This document shows positions 51,163 through 63,500 of a DNA stretch of 64,000 nucleotides, piece by piece. The DNA comes from Megamerina dolium (Eukaryota > Arthropoda > Insecta > Diptera > Megamerinidae): the NCBI GenBank assembly GCA_963854835.1, contig OY978529.1, forward strand, positions 33,476,055 to 33,540,054, given 5' to 3'. Both the position numbers and the translations under genes were made by a program. Numbering within the stretch: position 1 is the stretch's first letter; the number at the start of each line of letters is the position of its first letter. Below the pieces are notes generated by a model. That model saw only the letters and a program-made list of their open reading frames with translations, did no database searches and was not told where the DNA came from.

Positions 51163-54100
51163 ATGCGCATAATACGATGTTACTATGCAAAAGTGGGACG
51201 TGAATATTATCCCAGTAGTTCCGTAAAGATTTATCGTAAAGTACAACCAAAATCATCAGCACAAAAACCTTCACAACAACTACCAGCAAGCGAATCAGTT
51301 CAACTGCGGCAACATGAACAGCATCACTCAAAAATGCCTGCTACCACAAGTATTTCCCAATCATCACCAGTATCGGGTGAGTATGCTGAAAATTTGGTTA
51401 AAATACAAATGATTTCAAAAAATTTGCATGAGCAAATTTTTAGGCAGAAACCAAGGCAATTGGGTTCATCTGAAGAGAATACAAAAGCAAACCGCTATAT
51501 AGCTGAATTACAAAGGCATGGGGTTAACACTGAAAGCACCGAACGACTGGCAGATGTATGTTTACGATTGCCACCTTTACATGGTGGGAATATCGAAGAG
51601 CATTTCCATGCAATAGCCAAAGAGCAGGTAGAACCATATGAACAGCTACTGTTGCCATTGGTGCAATGCGAAAAGTTACCATTGCGTCCTTCTCGTTGGT
51701 CACTATCTGAAGGTTGGACAGCATATGATGCGGACACAGGGCGAGCAACTGCTTGCGATTATCCCACAGACAATGGTATTGTATTTGATATTGAAGTATG
51801 TGTTAACGAAGGACAAGCACCTACAATGGCAACAGCTGTGAGCACACGCTGCTGGTATTCTTGGGTTAGTCCTCAATTAATGAAAATAAAGACAAAGCCG
51901 CAATCGCCAAACACTTCGCTGCTCAAGTGTACAATTGAGGATTTAATACCACTTGGTAGACACGGTCCAAAAATCATTGTCGGCCATAATGTCTCCTATG
52001 ATCGTGCTCGCCTGCGTGAACAGTACCTCATCGAAGATACTGGGGCACGCTTCATCGACACCATGTCATTGCATGTGTGCGTCAGCGGTATAACCAGTTA
52101 TCAGCGTGCTATGCTAAAATCGAAAAAGGAGCCTTCAATGGAAGACACCGATTGGATGGCGCAAAGTTCCTTGAACAGTTTGGCTGAAGTACATCGCCTG
52201 TATTGTGGCGGAGAGACGGTGTCCAAAGAGCCCCGAAATGTTTTCTTGGAGGGGTCCCTAAACGATATTCGCAATGATTTCCAAAATTTAATGACATATT
52301 GTGCCAATGATGTCGCAGCTACCCATCGTGTGCTGCGTATATTGTATCCATTGTTTAAAGAGCGCTTTTCAAATCCCGTCACATTGGCTGGTATGCTAGA
52401 AATTGGCTCCGCTTACCTACCTGTTAACTCCAATTGGCTGCGTTATATCAATGAATCGAATTTGGCCTATGAAGATCTTTCGATTGAGGCCAAATATCAT
52501 TTGGCACAGCGTGCTAATGAAGCATGTGCATTGCTAAACGGGGAAAAATACCGTCAACACTTGTGGCTATGGGATGAAGATTGGAGCGTGCAAGAGTTGA
52601 AGATGAAACAGCCAAAAGTCAGAGTGAGAAGAGCACAAGTGTCCCCTACAACCAAAGATAAAGCCGAAAAATCCAACGAGAATAGTTTACAAAAGAAATT
52701 CCAACATCTGTATGACATGAGGGCATTGCTGCCTGCACGTCGTCCCCTATTGCCCGGCTACCCTGCCTGGTATCGTAAATTATGTGAGAAACCAACTCGT
52801 TCCGGTGCCAGCATTGCAGAATGGAGGCCAGGACCGACCGCAATAAGTACGGGAATGCAAATTGCACCAAAATTACTTTCCCTCTGCTGGGAGGGATATC
52901 CGTTGCACTACCACAAGGAACATGGTTGGGGTTTTTTAGTACCATTCCGTGTGGAACACACATCTGCAGATGATATAGACAATTCTGCGCCACTTATACC
53001 CATCGATGAATTAGTTAAACGTTGTCCAATTCCAGAATTTGCCCGTGCCGCCGCTACTGCAGCAGAAAGTGAATATGCATTCGGTGCGCTGCATGGAGAA
53101 TTGGAAGTGCAACTGGGAAAACGAGAATTCTATTCCAAAGCTAAAAAGGATCATACTGCTGGCCAGTATACTGGTTCAGGTGTATGGTGTAATCAAGTAT
53201 TGCAGCAGTGTTGCTATTTTATCAAATTGCCTCACAAGAATGGCAATTCATTTCGTGTGGGCAATCCACTTTCTAAAGATTTCCTGAATAAATTCTCCGA
53301 AAATGTCCTCAGCAGTGGTGAGGATGCTGAAAATGGTGGCGGCTCAGCATCGCGTGTTATTGAAATTGCGCGCATGATGTCGTATTGGCGTAATAATCGT
53401 GATCGAATCATGGGTCAAATGGTTGTATGGCTACCTAAACATTATTTACCAAAGCGTGTTACAATGCAACACGATGGTGAAACGACTGATGGTGACGATG
53501 ATGATGATGATGACAATTCGTTACTTGATTATGGTGCCATCTGTCCACAAATTGTAGCTTGTGGCACATTGACACGACGTGCTATGGAGCCTACTTGGCT
53601 GACAGCATCAAATTCTCAACGTGAACGTATCGGTTCCGAATTACGTGCTATGGTACAAGCACCGCCATCTTATAAGATTGTCGGAGCTGATGTAGATTCA
53701 CAAGAACTGTGGATTGCGTCCGTCTTGGGCGATGCATCCGCGTATGGCATACATGGGGCAACGCCACTGGGTTGGATGACACTATCTGGCTCCAAATCAA
53801 ATGGCAGTGATATGCATTCGGTAACAGCGAAAGCAGTTGGCATCTCACGAGATCATGCCAAAGTTATTAACTATGCTCGCATATATGGAGCTGGTCAAAA
53901 TTTCGCTGAAAGTTTGCTGAAACAATTCAATCCCACCTTTTCGGCGACGGAAGCTAAAAGCAAGGCGATGAAAATGTTCTCCATCACAAAAGGCAAGCGT
54001 ATATTTAAGCTGCGCGAGGAATTTCTGGATCAGTTGGACGATAGAAAGTAAGAAAGATTTCTTTATGTACTGGCAGATTGAATTTAATGATGCTTTTCTC

Positions 54101-54752
54101 TTACAGTTATACTAGTTATGAGGTTTTTAAAATTGCTGCATCCTACAATCGTCCAATCAACGAAATATTTTATCCGTCTCGTTGGCAAGGCGGCACCGAG
54201 AGTGCTATGTTTAATCGACTGGAGGAGATTGCCATGCAAGATAAGCCACACACGCCATTTCTCAATTGCCGACTCAGTCGTGCACTCGAATCAAATCATG
54301 CCAATGAGAATCGTTTTTTGCCAACACGTATAAATTGGGTCGTTCAAAGTGGTGCTGTTGATTTTTTGCATTTAATGTTGGTCTCAATGCGTTGGTTAAT
54401 GGGTCCAAATGCACGTTTTTGCTTGAGCTTTCACGATGAGTTACGTTATCTCGTTAAGGAGGAGCAGGCATATAAAGCGGCATTGGCAATGCATGTAACG
54501 AATTTACTAACACGTTCTTTCTGTTCATCACGCATTGGACTCACCGATTTGCCAATGTCGATTGCATTTTTCTCATCGGTGGAAGTAGATAGTGTGCTGC
54601 GTAAAGAATGTACAATGGATTGTAAGACACCGTCAAATCCACATGGGCTACAGGTCGGCTATGGCATTGAACCGGGAGAGAGTTTAAACATTTACGAGAC
54701 CATCAAAAAAGCTGGTGGTAATGACCTAAGGCAATGGGAATGGCTTAAATGA
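51163..54752 (+). CDS. DNApol-gamma125 (tamas): Mitochondrial DNA polymerase gamma catalytic subunit
   Basis: Family A polymerase with proofreading exonuclease that replicates mitochondrial DNA. Exons 51163-54047 and 54107-54752 are joined across a 59-base intron, restoring DRNYTSYEVFK; total 1176 aa (Drosophila about 1145). The N-terminus is rich in Arg, Lys and Ser with no acidic residue in the first ten, fitting a mitochondrial presequence. Exonuclease motifs: I VFDIEV (catalytic D209, E211), II VGHNVSYDRARL, III YCANDVAATHRVL. Polymerase motifs: A VGADVDSQELWIASVLGDA (D843), B RDHAKVINYARIYGAG (896 onward), C FHDELRYLV (H1071, D1072). The POLG-specific spacer lies between. An Asp run (residues about 780-787) is a low-complexity insertion. 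An AATAAA lies at 54783-54788, about 30 bases after the stop. Confidence 0.97.
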
Positions 54753-54782
54753 ATTTGCCGCAACAAAAATGTTGTGTAACCC

Positions 54783-54788
54783 AATAAA
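54783..54788 (+). terminator. Polyadenylation signal of DNApol-gamma125
   Basis: AATAAA 30 bases downstream of the stop codon, at the expected position for the mRNA 3' end. Confidence 0.65.
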
Positions 54789-54944
54789 TAACGTTTTCTG
54801 TTATTAAAACACTTGTATTATACACAAAACAGAATAAAATAAAAGAAATAAATTTTTATATTATAAAATATTAATTTAAAAAATCAACATGGTTAAAATT
54901 TTTATTTAATACAATCAGAATTATATTTAATTTTTATCAATTAA

Positions 54945-55677
54945 CAGGCAGGTGTCCTCTCCCCTCTTCTATGGAACTTAATAGTCAACGAACTACTAAA
55001 GGGAATAGAAAGGAAAGGGTTCAGAGTGATAGCCTATGCTGATGACGTCGTATTGATGGCAGCCGGTAGATTTCTGGAGGTTCTCAGGGCCGTAATCCAG
55101 CTAAAACTCACTACTCTATTAAGATGGGCGTAAGTAAGGAGTTTGAATAGGATCCCGCAAAAAGCGGAACTTGTCTTGATCTGCGAAAATCACAAAACGT
55201 CGACAATAACTGCACCCAGTTTGGTGGGTGTTTGACTTGCTCTGAGCGTGGAGATTTGCTTTCTAGGAGTAATCACAGACCAAAAACTAAACTTGAAGGA
55301 GAATATTTTCCATAGGGTTGAAAAAGCTTCGAAAGCGCATTACGCTTGTAAGAGGGCGATGGGGAAAATATGGGGCTGAATCCGACATCAACCAGCTGGG
55401 GCTATACAAGGCTGTCATAAGACCGATACTCCTTTACGGCGTATTATCTTGGTGGACTGCGCTGTCCAAATCTTCACACCTTCAATCAATCAAAAGAGAG
55501 CCTGAGTTGGAGCAAGGACATAAAATCTTTGTTCATCAAGTGGACGACACGAAACCAGGCCGAAGTCTGTTAGAGGGCATCAGCCCTATGGCTGATACCT
55601 CTGAGGACCAACCACAAGTGTTACGGGCACTGCAACCAAACGAAATCTTTTGTACCCAAGCCCGTCTACGACACTAG
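54945..55677 (+). pseudogene. Non-LTR retrotransposon RT relic (plus strand)
   Basis: Translation from about 54946 gives AGVLSPLLWNLIVNELLKGI followed by ERKGFRVIAYADDVVLMAAG, the RT blocks around the catalytic YADD of R1/LOA-like LINEs. After frameshifts come LGLYKAVIRPILLYGVLSWW and TALSKSSHLQSIKRE, the usual downstream block. The region upstream (fingers and endonuclease) is missing, and stops interrupt the frame near 55130-55310. Confidence 0.75.
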
Positions 55678-56340
55678 AATCTCCTCTATCTTTGTAATGA
55701 AAGATAGAATTGATCTTGTTGAACTTTTGATGATTGAAGCTGGTGTTGGGAAACTCAGCTGAAAGTGTTTGAGGCAAAGCCTGGCCAAGGCCGGGAATCC
55801 GCATAAGATGTGGATCGATGTTTCATCCTCCTCCAGACAGAGTCTACACTCCGTGTCAGAGGATAGACCCATTTTGTGGAGGTGGTATTTTAACCAGTTA
55901 TGTCCTAAGGGATAAACGGTTATCAGGCGTAAATTTTTTCTGCTAAGACTAATTCTGTCAAAAGCTTCATAGAAGCTGATGAGGGTTTTCGCTTAGCGGA
56001 GACCTGTCGAATTTGTCCATTGTAGTGGGTATTTGTCGTGATAATGTTTTTCTATCGTAGCTTTGGCCGATGCCCAGCTTATACTGCAGAAAATTTCTGG
56101 GCAGAAAGGTAGTAAGCATTCGGTGACTAGTTTTGAGGAGAACTCCCATGAGGATAGAGATTTGATGGCAACTTGGCTGTCTGAGTAGAAAAGAATGCGC
56201 TCTCCTTTTAGCCCTTTGACATGTGAGCGACGCGCACGAGTAGTCTGGAAGTAGAAGTCGCCCTTGGTAGAGCCAGATTGCCAAAGGAAGCCTAGCTTAA
56301 AACAGGTATTCTGAGTTCGCATATCCTGTTCCACCTTATG
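55670..56340 (-). pseudogene. LINE RNase H and zinc-knuckle tail relic (minus strand)
   Basis: On the minus strand from 56334: ERILFYSDSQVAIKSLSSWE, the RNase H core block with DSQ. Farther on comes MGLSSDTECRLCLEEDETSI followed by HILCGFPALARL, the C..C...E.ET..H.LC..PAL zinc-knuckle tail that closes R1/LOA-type ORF2. It lies directly against the plus-strand RT relic, in the opposite orientation to the order in an intact element. Confidence 0.7.
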
Positions 56341-56344
56341 TTTG

Positions 56345-57589
56345 TGTTTTTGACTAAGGTAGCCTCGTGATTGTCACACACGTCACCTTCTTATGGAGGA
56401 TGCCCTACGTCCAACATTCACACCTTTTTAGAGCAATTACACTGCATTAGCTCGCATCAAGCAGAACAATATCTCTTGTAGAGAGATTTATATTCTGAAA
56501 GGTAGCCAGGCTGAAATAAGCGTCCATGACATAATCCCCTTGAAATCGACGTCCGCCATTGACTGCCGCATATGTCCTAAAGAGATAGCAGAGCAGTACA
56601 ACATACTGCTATATTAGGTACCCAGGTGTGAAGGAAAACTGCAAAGCATATGAAGTCGCGAGAGAAAGCACAAAAGCTGTGTCGAGCGCGATTATAGGAA
56701 TCCCTCCTCTGTCTTCCATAGAAATGGTCTGAATCTGTAGGACGAATAAATTGCTGTGGTCCCAACTTAGTAAGAAACGCTCCAGTTTGCAGTTATTTAT
56801 TTTTATGAAATTTTTATAAATAAATCCAAATGGTTCAGCTAGGGATTGAAGTGGAAATATCCGCGTGGTATCACAACGGACCTTCTTGGAATAAGTGTGC
56901 TGTCTCATAAACTTGTTTTGTCGTCTTCTCTCCATTTCAATATCAGTACTCCAACGATTTGCTCTCTTTTTTCAATTACGACAAATTAAGTGGTTTTGCA
57001 TAGCGACAATTTTGAGTAAATTAAAATATTTCCTAGCGCAATGAAAAACCTAAACCTATAAAATGCCAAACAAATTAAATAATAATTTCCTACTTCATTT
57101 AATTTAAAAAAAAATCCAACTTCACAAAATTTATATGCTTTGGAACGCCCTATGATTTCTATCACCTTGTACTCTACTGTCAATTCGATAATCAAGGAAA
57201 TGCCATCTCTAGAGTTGTCGTTGACATTCATTGATGACGTTTTTTTCGTTCCTTCGTGTGCATTGTGATAATTTTTTTTTTCATATGCTCGATTTCTCTT
57301 ATATTTTGCAATTTTAGTTCTTTCAATCAAAGTAATATGAACATTATTGTGCAAAATGCATTCCCTGGTGCATACGATACAATATACGCAGCAATCTAGT
57401 GTAAAAAGTTATTAAGACGTGGTCGTGGTCGTGGCATTAATTGGTCGTGGTCGTGGTGGTGGTAGTGCTGATTTTGGAGTCTCAAAAGTGGTATTGCTAA
57501 TGCAATAGCTACGATTGAACTACTCATAATCCGCGTTTTACAACGCACTCACACACACACAAACATAAGCAAAAAGGATCTTGACAAAT
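56345..57589. other. Intergenic upstream of Sec71
   Basis: 56345-56935 is more GC-rich than flanking DNA and may extend the retrotransposon relic, but no motif is clear. 57410-57470 is a (GGTCGT)-rich purine/pyrimidine stretch just upstream of the Sec71 start and may be 5' UTR. Small open frames lack protein character. Confidence 0.4.
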
Positions 57590-60500
57590 ATGCAAAGTTA
57601 TCCCACAAAGACTAAAGAAATGTTTATAGTGCGTGCATTAGAGAAAATCCTTGCGGACAAGGACATAAGACGTTCTCATCATTCACAGCTTAAGAAATCA
57701 TGTGACTCGGCATTGGAACAGATACGAGCTGAACTAATCAGCGCTGGTCAGATAGCAGAGGGTAATGAATTGCCATGTGCAGCATTGCCATTACCCAAAA
57801 ATGATGCAGCAAGCATAATAAATGCAGAAACATATTTTCTACCATTCGAATTGGCGTGTAAAAGTCGTTCGCCACGTATTGTTGTCACTGCATTGGATTG
57901 TTTACAAAAGCTCATAGCATATGGTCATCTAACAGGTGCCATACAAGATTCTGCCAATCCGGGACATCAATTAATCGATCGTATTGTCAATACCATATGC
58001 GGTTGTTTCAATGGACCTCAAACTGATGAGGGTGTACAATTGCAGATTATCAAAGCATTATTGACAGTCGTTACTTCTCAACATGTTGAAATACATGAAG
58101 GTACTGTGCTACAAGCAGTACGCACCTGCTACGATATATATTTATCAAGTAAAAATTTGGTCAACCAGACAACAGCACGTGCGACTCTGACGCAAATGTT
58201 AAATGTAATATTTGCTCGCATGGAAAATCAAGTCTATGAAGTGGCTGCCACAAATGCTGCTAATGAGGCTTCCACTATATCTGGTGCAGGGGAAGAAGAC
58301 ACGGCAGAACAAATGGCAACTGCAGTGTTGGAGGACATAATCAATTGTAAGTAGCATGTGTGGGTGTGGTTGGTTTCTTTATTGTACTCATGTAATAATC
58401 AAATGTCATTACAGCTGCCTTTACTGAAGCTTTGAAGGAGGATGGTCTTACATCAAATAATGAAGAGACAACAACAGCAGCAACAACAACAACAACAACA
58501 GACGTACCACTAACAGATGGTGGTGATATTGCACACGCACATTCTGAAGAGAGTGTCGAAATGCAGAGTGAGAACGATTCAGTGGTTACAGCCAAATTTA
58601 CACATGTCCTACAGAAGGATGCATTTTTGGTATTCCGTGCTTTGTGCAAGCTTTCAATGAAACCATTGCCCGAAGGTCATCCCGATCCAAAATCACATGA
58701 GCTACGCTCTAAAGTGCTCTCATTACACTTGCTGCTGTCGATACTACAGAATGCAGGACCGGTATTCCGGTCAAATGAAATGTTCATCATGGCCATAAAG
58801 CAATATCTGTGTGTGGCACTCTCTAAGAATGGTGTCAGCCTAGTTCCCGAGGTTTTTGAGCTATCCCTATCAATATTTGTGGCATTGTTATCGAATTTTA
58901 AAATCCACCTAAAGAAGCAAATTGAAGTTTTCTTCAAAGAAATATTCCTCAATATTCTCGAGGCGACATCGAGTTCATTCGAACACAAATGGATGGTTAT
59001 ACAGGCGCTAACGCGGATATGTGCCGATGCCCAATCGGTTGTAGATATCTATGTGAACTATGATTGTGATTTTCAAGCGGCAAATCTCTTTGAGCGACTC
59101 GTTAATGATCTTTCGAAAATCGCCCAAGGACGACAGGCATTGGAATTGGGTGCCAATCCCATGCAGGAAAAATCGATGCGAATACGTGGTCTCGAGTGTT
59201 TGGTATCAATCCTGAAATGCATGGTCGAATGGAGTCAGGATTTGTACGTCAATCCAAATATGCCATCACTGAATGCACATGAAGGCACTGCACATGCACA
59301 CAAATCGATAGCGGAGCAACATCAGGCTTCAGCCGATAATGCGGATGCCATATCTCAGACGAATGGCAGTCGTTCTGCCTATGGCGGCTCTAGTCATAGC
59401 CTTAACTCGTATGGCAGTGTTAAGAATACAGAGGTACTTGATCTGCCCGAGGCACTGGAGGAACGTAAAATGCGTAAAGAGGTCATGGAGACGGGCATTG
59501 AGCTATTCAATCGCAAACCGAAGAAGGGTGTGCAATTCTTGCAGGAGAAAAAACTACTGGAGACAACAGCAAAAGGCATTGCCATCTGGCTGCACAAAGA
59601 CGCACGTCTCGATAAGACGGTCATTGGAAATTATCTGGGTGAAAATGATGATCACTCCAAGGAGGTAATGTGCGCCTATATTGACGCATTCGATTTTCAT
59701 CATATGGAAGTTGTCGCAGCGCTGCGTTTATTGCTCGAAGAATTCCGTTTGCCGGGGGAAGCGCAAAAGATCGATCGCCTAATGGAGAAATTCGCCAGTC
59801 GCTACTGTGAATGTAACCCCAATAATCAGCTGTTTCAAAGTGCTGACACCGTTTACGTGCTCGCTTTCTCCATTATTATGCTGACGACCGATTTGCATTC
59901 GCCACAGGTGAAGAACAAAATGACCAAGGAGCAATATATCAAAATGAATCGTGGCATTAGTGACAGCAAAGATGATCTACCCGAGGAGTACCTGTCGTCA
60001 ATCTACGATGAGATTGCTGGACATGAGATTAAGATGAAAAATACCGTAGTCAATAAGCCGGGCAAACAAATCATAGCCAATGAGAAGCGTCGCAAGCTCC
60101 TATGGAATATGGAAATGGAGGCGATATCGGCTACGGCTAAGAATTTAATGGAATCAGTATCGCATGTAAAATCTCCATTCACCTCGGCTAAGCATTTGGA
60201 ACATGTACGTCCAATGTTTAAAATGGCATGGACACCATTTCTAGCGGCCTTTGCAGTCGGTCTACAGGACTGTGATGATCCGGAGATTGCGTGTCTCTGT
60301 TTGGATGGCATTCGTTGTGCAATACGAATCGCCTGTATATTCCATATGACCCTCGAACGTGATGCCTACGTACAGGCATTGGCTCGCTTCACCCTACTCA
60401 CCGCCAATTCGCCGATCAATGAGATGAAAGCAAAAAATATCGACACAATAAAGACATTGATAATGGTCGCTCACACAGATGGCAATTATTTGGGTAGCAG

Positions 60501-63500
60501 TTGGTTGGACATTGTCAAATGTATTAGTCAATTGGAATTGGCACAACTTATCGGTACCGGCGTACGACCACAATTTCTTTCGGGCGCTCAGACAACGCTT
60601 AAGGATTCATTGAATCCCAGCGTGAAAGAGCACATCGGTGAGACAAGTAGTCAAAGTGTGGTGGTTGCTGTTGATCGTATTTTCACCGGCTCGATACGTT
60701 TGGACGGTGATGCTATTGTCGATTTTGTCAAGGCCCTTTGTCAGGTTAGTTGTTAAATACATTCATACGCATTGGCTTAATGAGAAATTACCCTGTTCGA
60801 TAAGAAATTTGCATTTGTGCGAAGTATTTCTATAAAATGAACCTCAAAATGTGAATTCCTAAATTGTAACGTATTTTAAAGATATGCTGAAAATAAGTGC
60901 AATATAAAATCGAATCCTGGATTCCTCATATCCAAGAAATTTTAAATTAATAATTATCTCGTTTAAAAATAGCATAGCGCCATCTAGAGTCGATTTTAGA
61001 ATAATATAAACAGAGTTTGGATTTTCTGTATCAAAATATCTTAAAATGACAAGTTCCCCGATTCGATTTAATCTGAATTGCCAGCCATTTCTGTTCTTCA
61101 CTAGCTGGCATCAGTTAGAAATTCCAGTGCTGATAGATTATCCAGTACTTTCCACTGGAGGTTGGGTCTTCCTTGAGTTTAACTAACAATATTTTAAACC
61201 TGAGAGCACCACCGGCTTGCCATTAGTTAACCAACTGCAGAATCCACAGATTTCAAAGTGTTGTCATACTTTCCTCTTGGTTAACTAAACCATAGGTAAT
61301 GCAAAACATTAGTTAAAACCATTACGAATCCAACATTCGTCCCATTTTCGAAGTTTTTAGCGCCATTGGGAGAAGTTGGGGACTAAGTTTTCTTTGGCCT
61401 AAGTTAGACATTTGTGGTGACTAACTTATAATAGGTTACCAGTCGATAGTTACAAAGAAGTTTGCTTGGAAGTAGTACATCTTCCATTTTTCCCACCCTA
61501 CTCTCTCCCTCACTCTTCCCGCGATACGAGTATGCTGATAAGGCCGAGTTCTAAAGTTAGTACGTTCAAAATGCCCACATCAATGAGTTTTTGAAAATGC
61601 TTGATGAAAGGTTTTTTTTTACCCCAAAAAGACAAAAAAAATTGTTGAAAAAGGCTCAAGAAATCATTCATGAAAATATCCCAAAATATTCCAGTTCATT
61701 AGAAATGCTTTGTAGGGGTCCCTATGCCCCTAAGGATGCAGCAAACGGGGATCATAAAACACTCAAAATGTCTTCTAAATTTAACAAGGAGAATGAAGGC
61801 CGAGTTACAAAGTTAGTACTTTCAAAATTCCCACATCGATGAGTTTTTGAAAATGTTTGATGAAAGGTGTGCAAAAACACGCTTGAATTTTATAATGTTT
61901 TTTTTTTACCACAAAAAGACACAACAATTTAATGAAAAAAGCTCAAGAAACATCCCAAAATATTCCAGTTCATTAGAAATGCTTTGTAGGGGTCTCTATG
62001 CCCTTAAGGGTGCCGCAAACGGGGAACATAAAAGACTTAAAATGTCTTCTAAATTTGTATCGAATAATTATCATAAAACATGGAGAATGCATTCGAATTG
62101 AAAGTCTTTTGGGAGTCACATAGAGGATTATTTTTAGTGAGGTTTCGTTGAAGGCAAAAATCTATTTTAAGATATCCAAACCAGCGTAGTTTGCAGGGTT
62201 TTGAATAAAATTTGAAATGTGTGAATTGTGTCTTGCGTAACGCTTTCTGAAACACAGCTCCCTTTTCCTCTCCAACACCGCAATAAAACCTTCCTTTAGT
62301 AATTGAATTTTATTTTATATTATTTCAGGTCTCCGTAGATGAGCTCCAGAACGTACAGCCGCGAATGTTTTCACTGCAGAAAATTGTCGAAATATCATAT
62401 TACAATATGGAACGTATTCGTTTACAATGGTCACGCATATGGCAAGTGTTGGGTGAACATTTCAATACGGTCGGTTGTAATACCAACGAGGAGATAGCAT
62501 TTTTTGCACTTGACTCACTGCGACAGCTCTCAATGAAATTCATGGAGAAGGGAGAGTTTGCCAATTTCCGATTTCAAAAGGACTTCCTACGTCCGTTCGA
62601 GCATATAATGAAAAAGAATCAATCACCGGCCATACGTGATATGGTTGTCCGCTGTATTGCACAGATGGTCAATTCACAGGCACGCAATATTAAATCGGGT
62701 TGGAAGAATATCTTTTCGATATTCCATTTGGCGGCCGGCGACCATGAGGAGGCCATTGTTGAATTGGCATTCCAGACGACGGGTAAAATTATCGGTGAAT
62801 TGTATCAGAAACAATTTGCCATTATGGTGGACTCATTTCAAGACGCCGTCAAGTGCCTATCAGAATTTGCATGCAATGCCCGCTTCCCAGACACCAGTAT
62901 GGAGGCGATACGTTTGGTGCGCACATGTGCCCTCTGTGTACATGATGCCCCACAGCTGTTTGCCGAACATGCTGGCATGGAGAATGACATTTCGGTAGCG
63001 GAAGAAGATCGGGTTTGGGTACGCGGATGGTTTCCGATGTTGTTCTCGCTCTCGTGTGTGGTGAATCGTTGCAAATTGGATGTGCGTACTCGAGGTCTGA
63101 CCGTACTGTTTGAAATTGTCAAAACCCACGGCGACAGTTTCAAACCGAATTGGTGGAAGGACTTGTTCAATGTCATCTTTCGCATATTCGACAATATGAA
63201 GTTGCCCGAACATGTCACAGAGAAATCGGAATGGATGACGACAACATGCAATCATGCACTGTATGCAATAATCGATGTGTTCACACAGTACTTTGATGTT
63301 TTGGGTCATCTGCTGCTCGAAGATCTCTTTGCACAGCTGCATTGGTGTGTGCAGCAGAGCAATGAACAATTGGCACGTTCCGGTACAAATTGCTTAGAGA
63401 ATTTGGTCATTTCCAATGGTTTTAAATTTAATGAAGCCACCTGGGATAAGACTTGCCAATGTATATTGGATATTTTCAATGCAACGCTGCCCAGAGAGCT

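Noticed and set aside
58341..58649. Minus-strand open frame opposite Sec71
   Set aside because: It is a shadow of the threonine-rich coding exon and shows no independent gene signals; the same applies to the other antisense frames across the coding genes.
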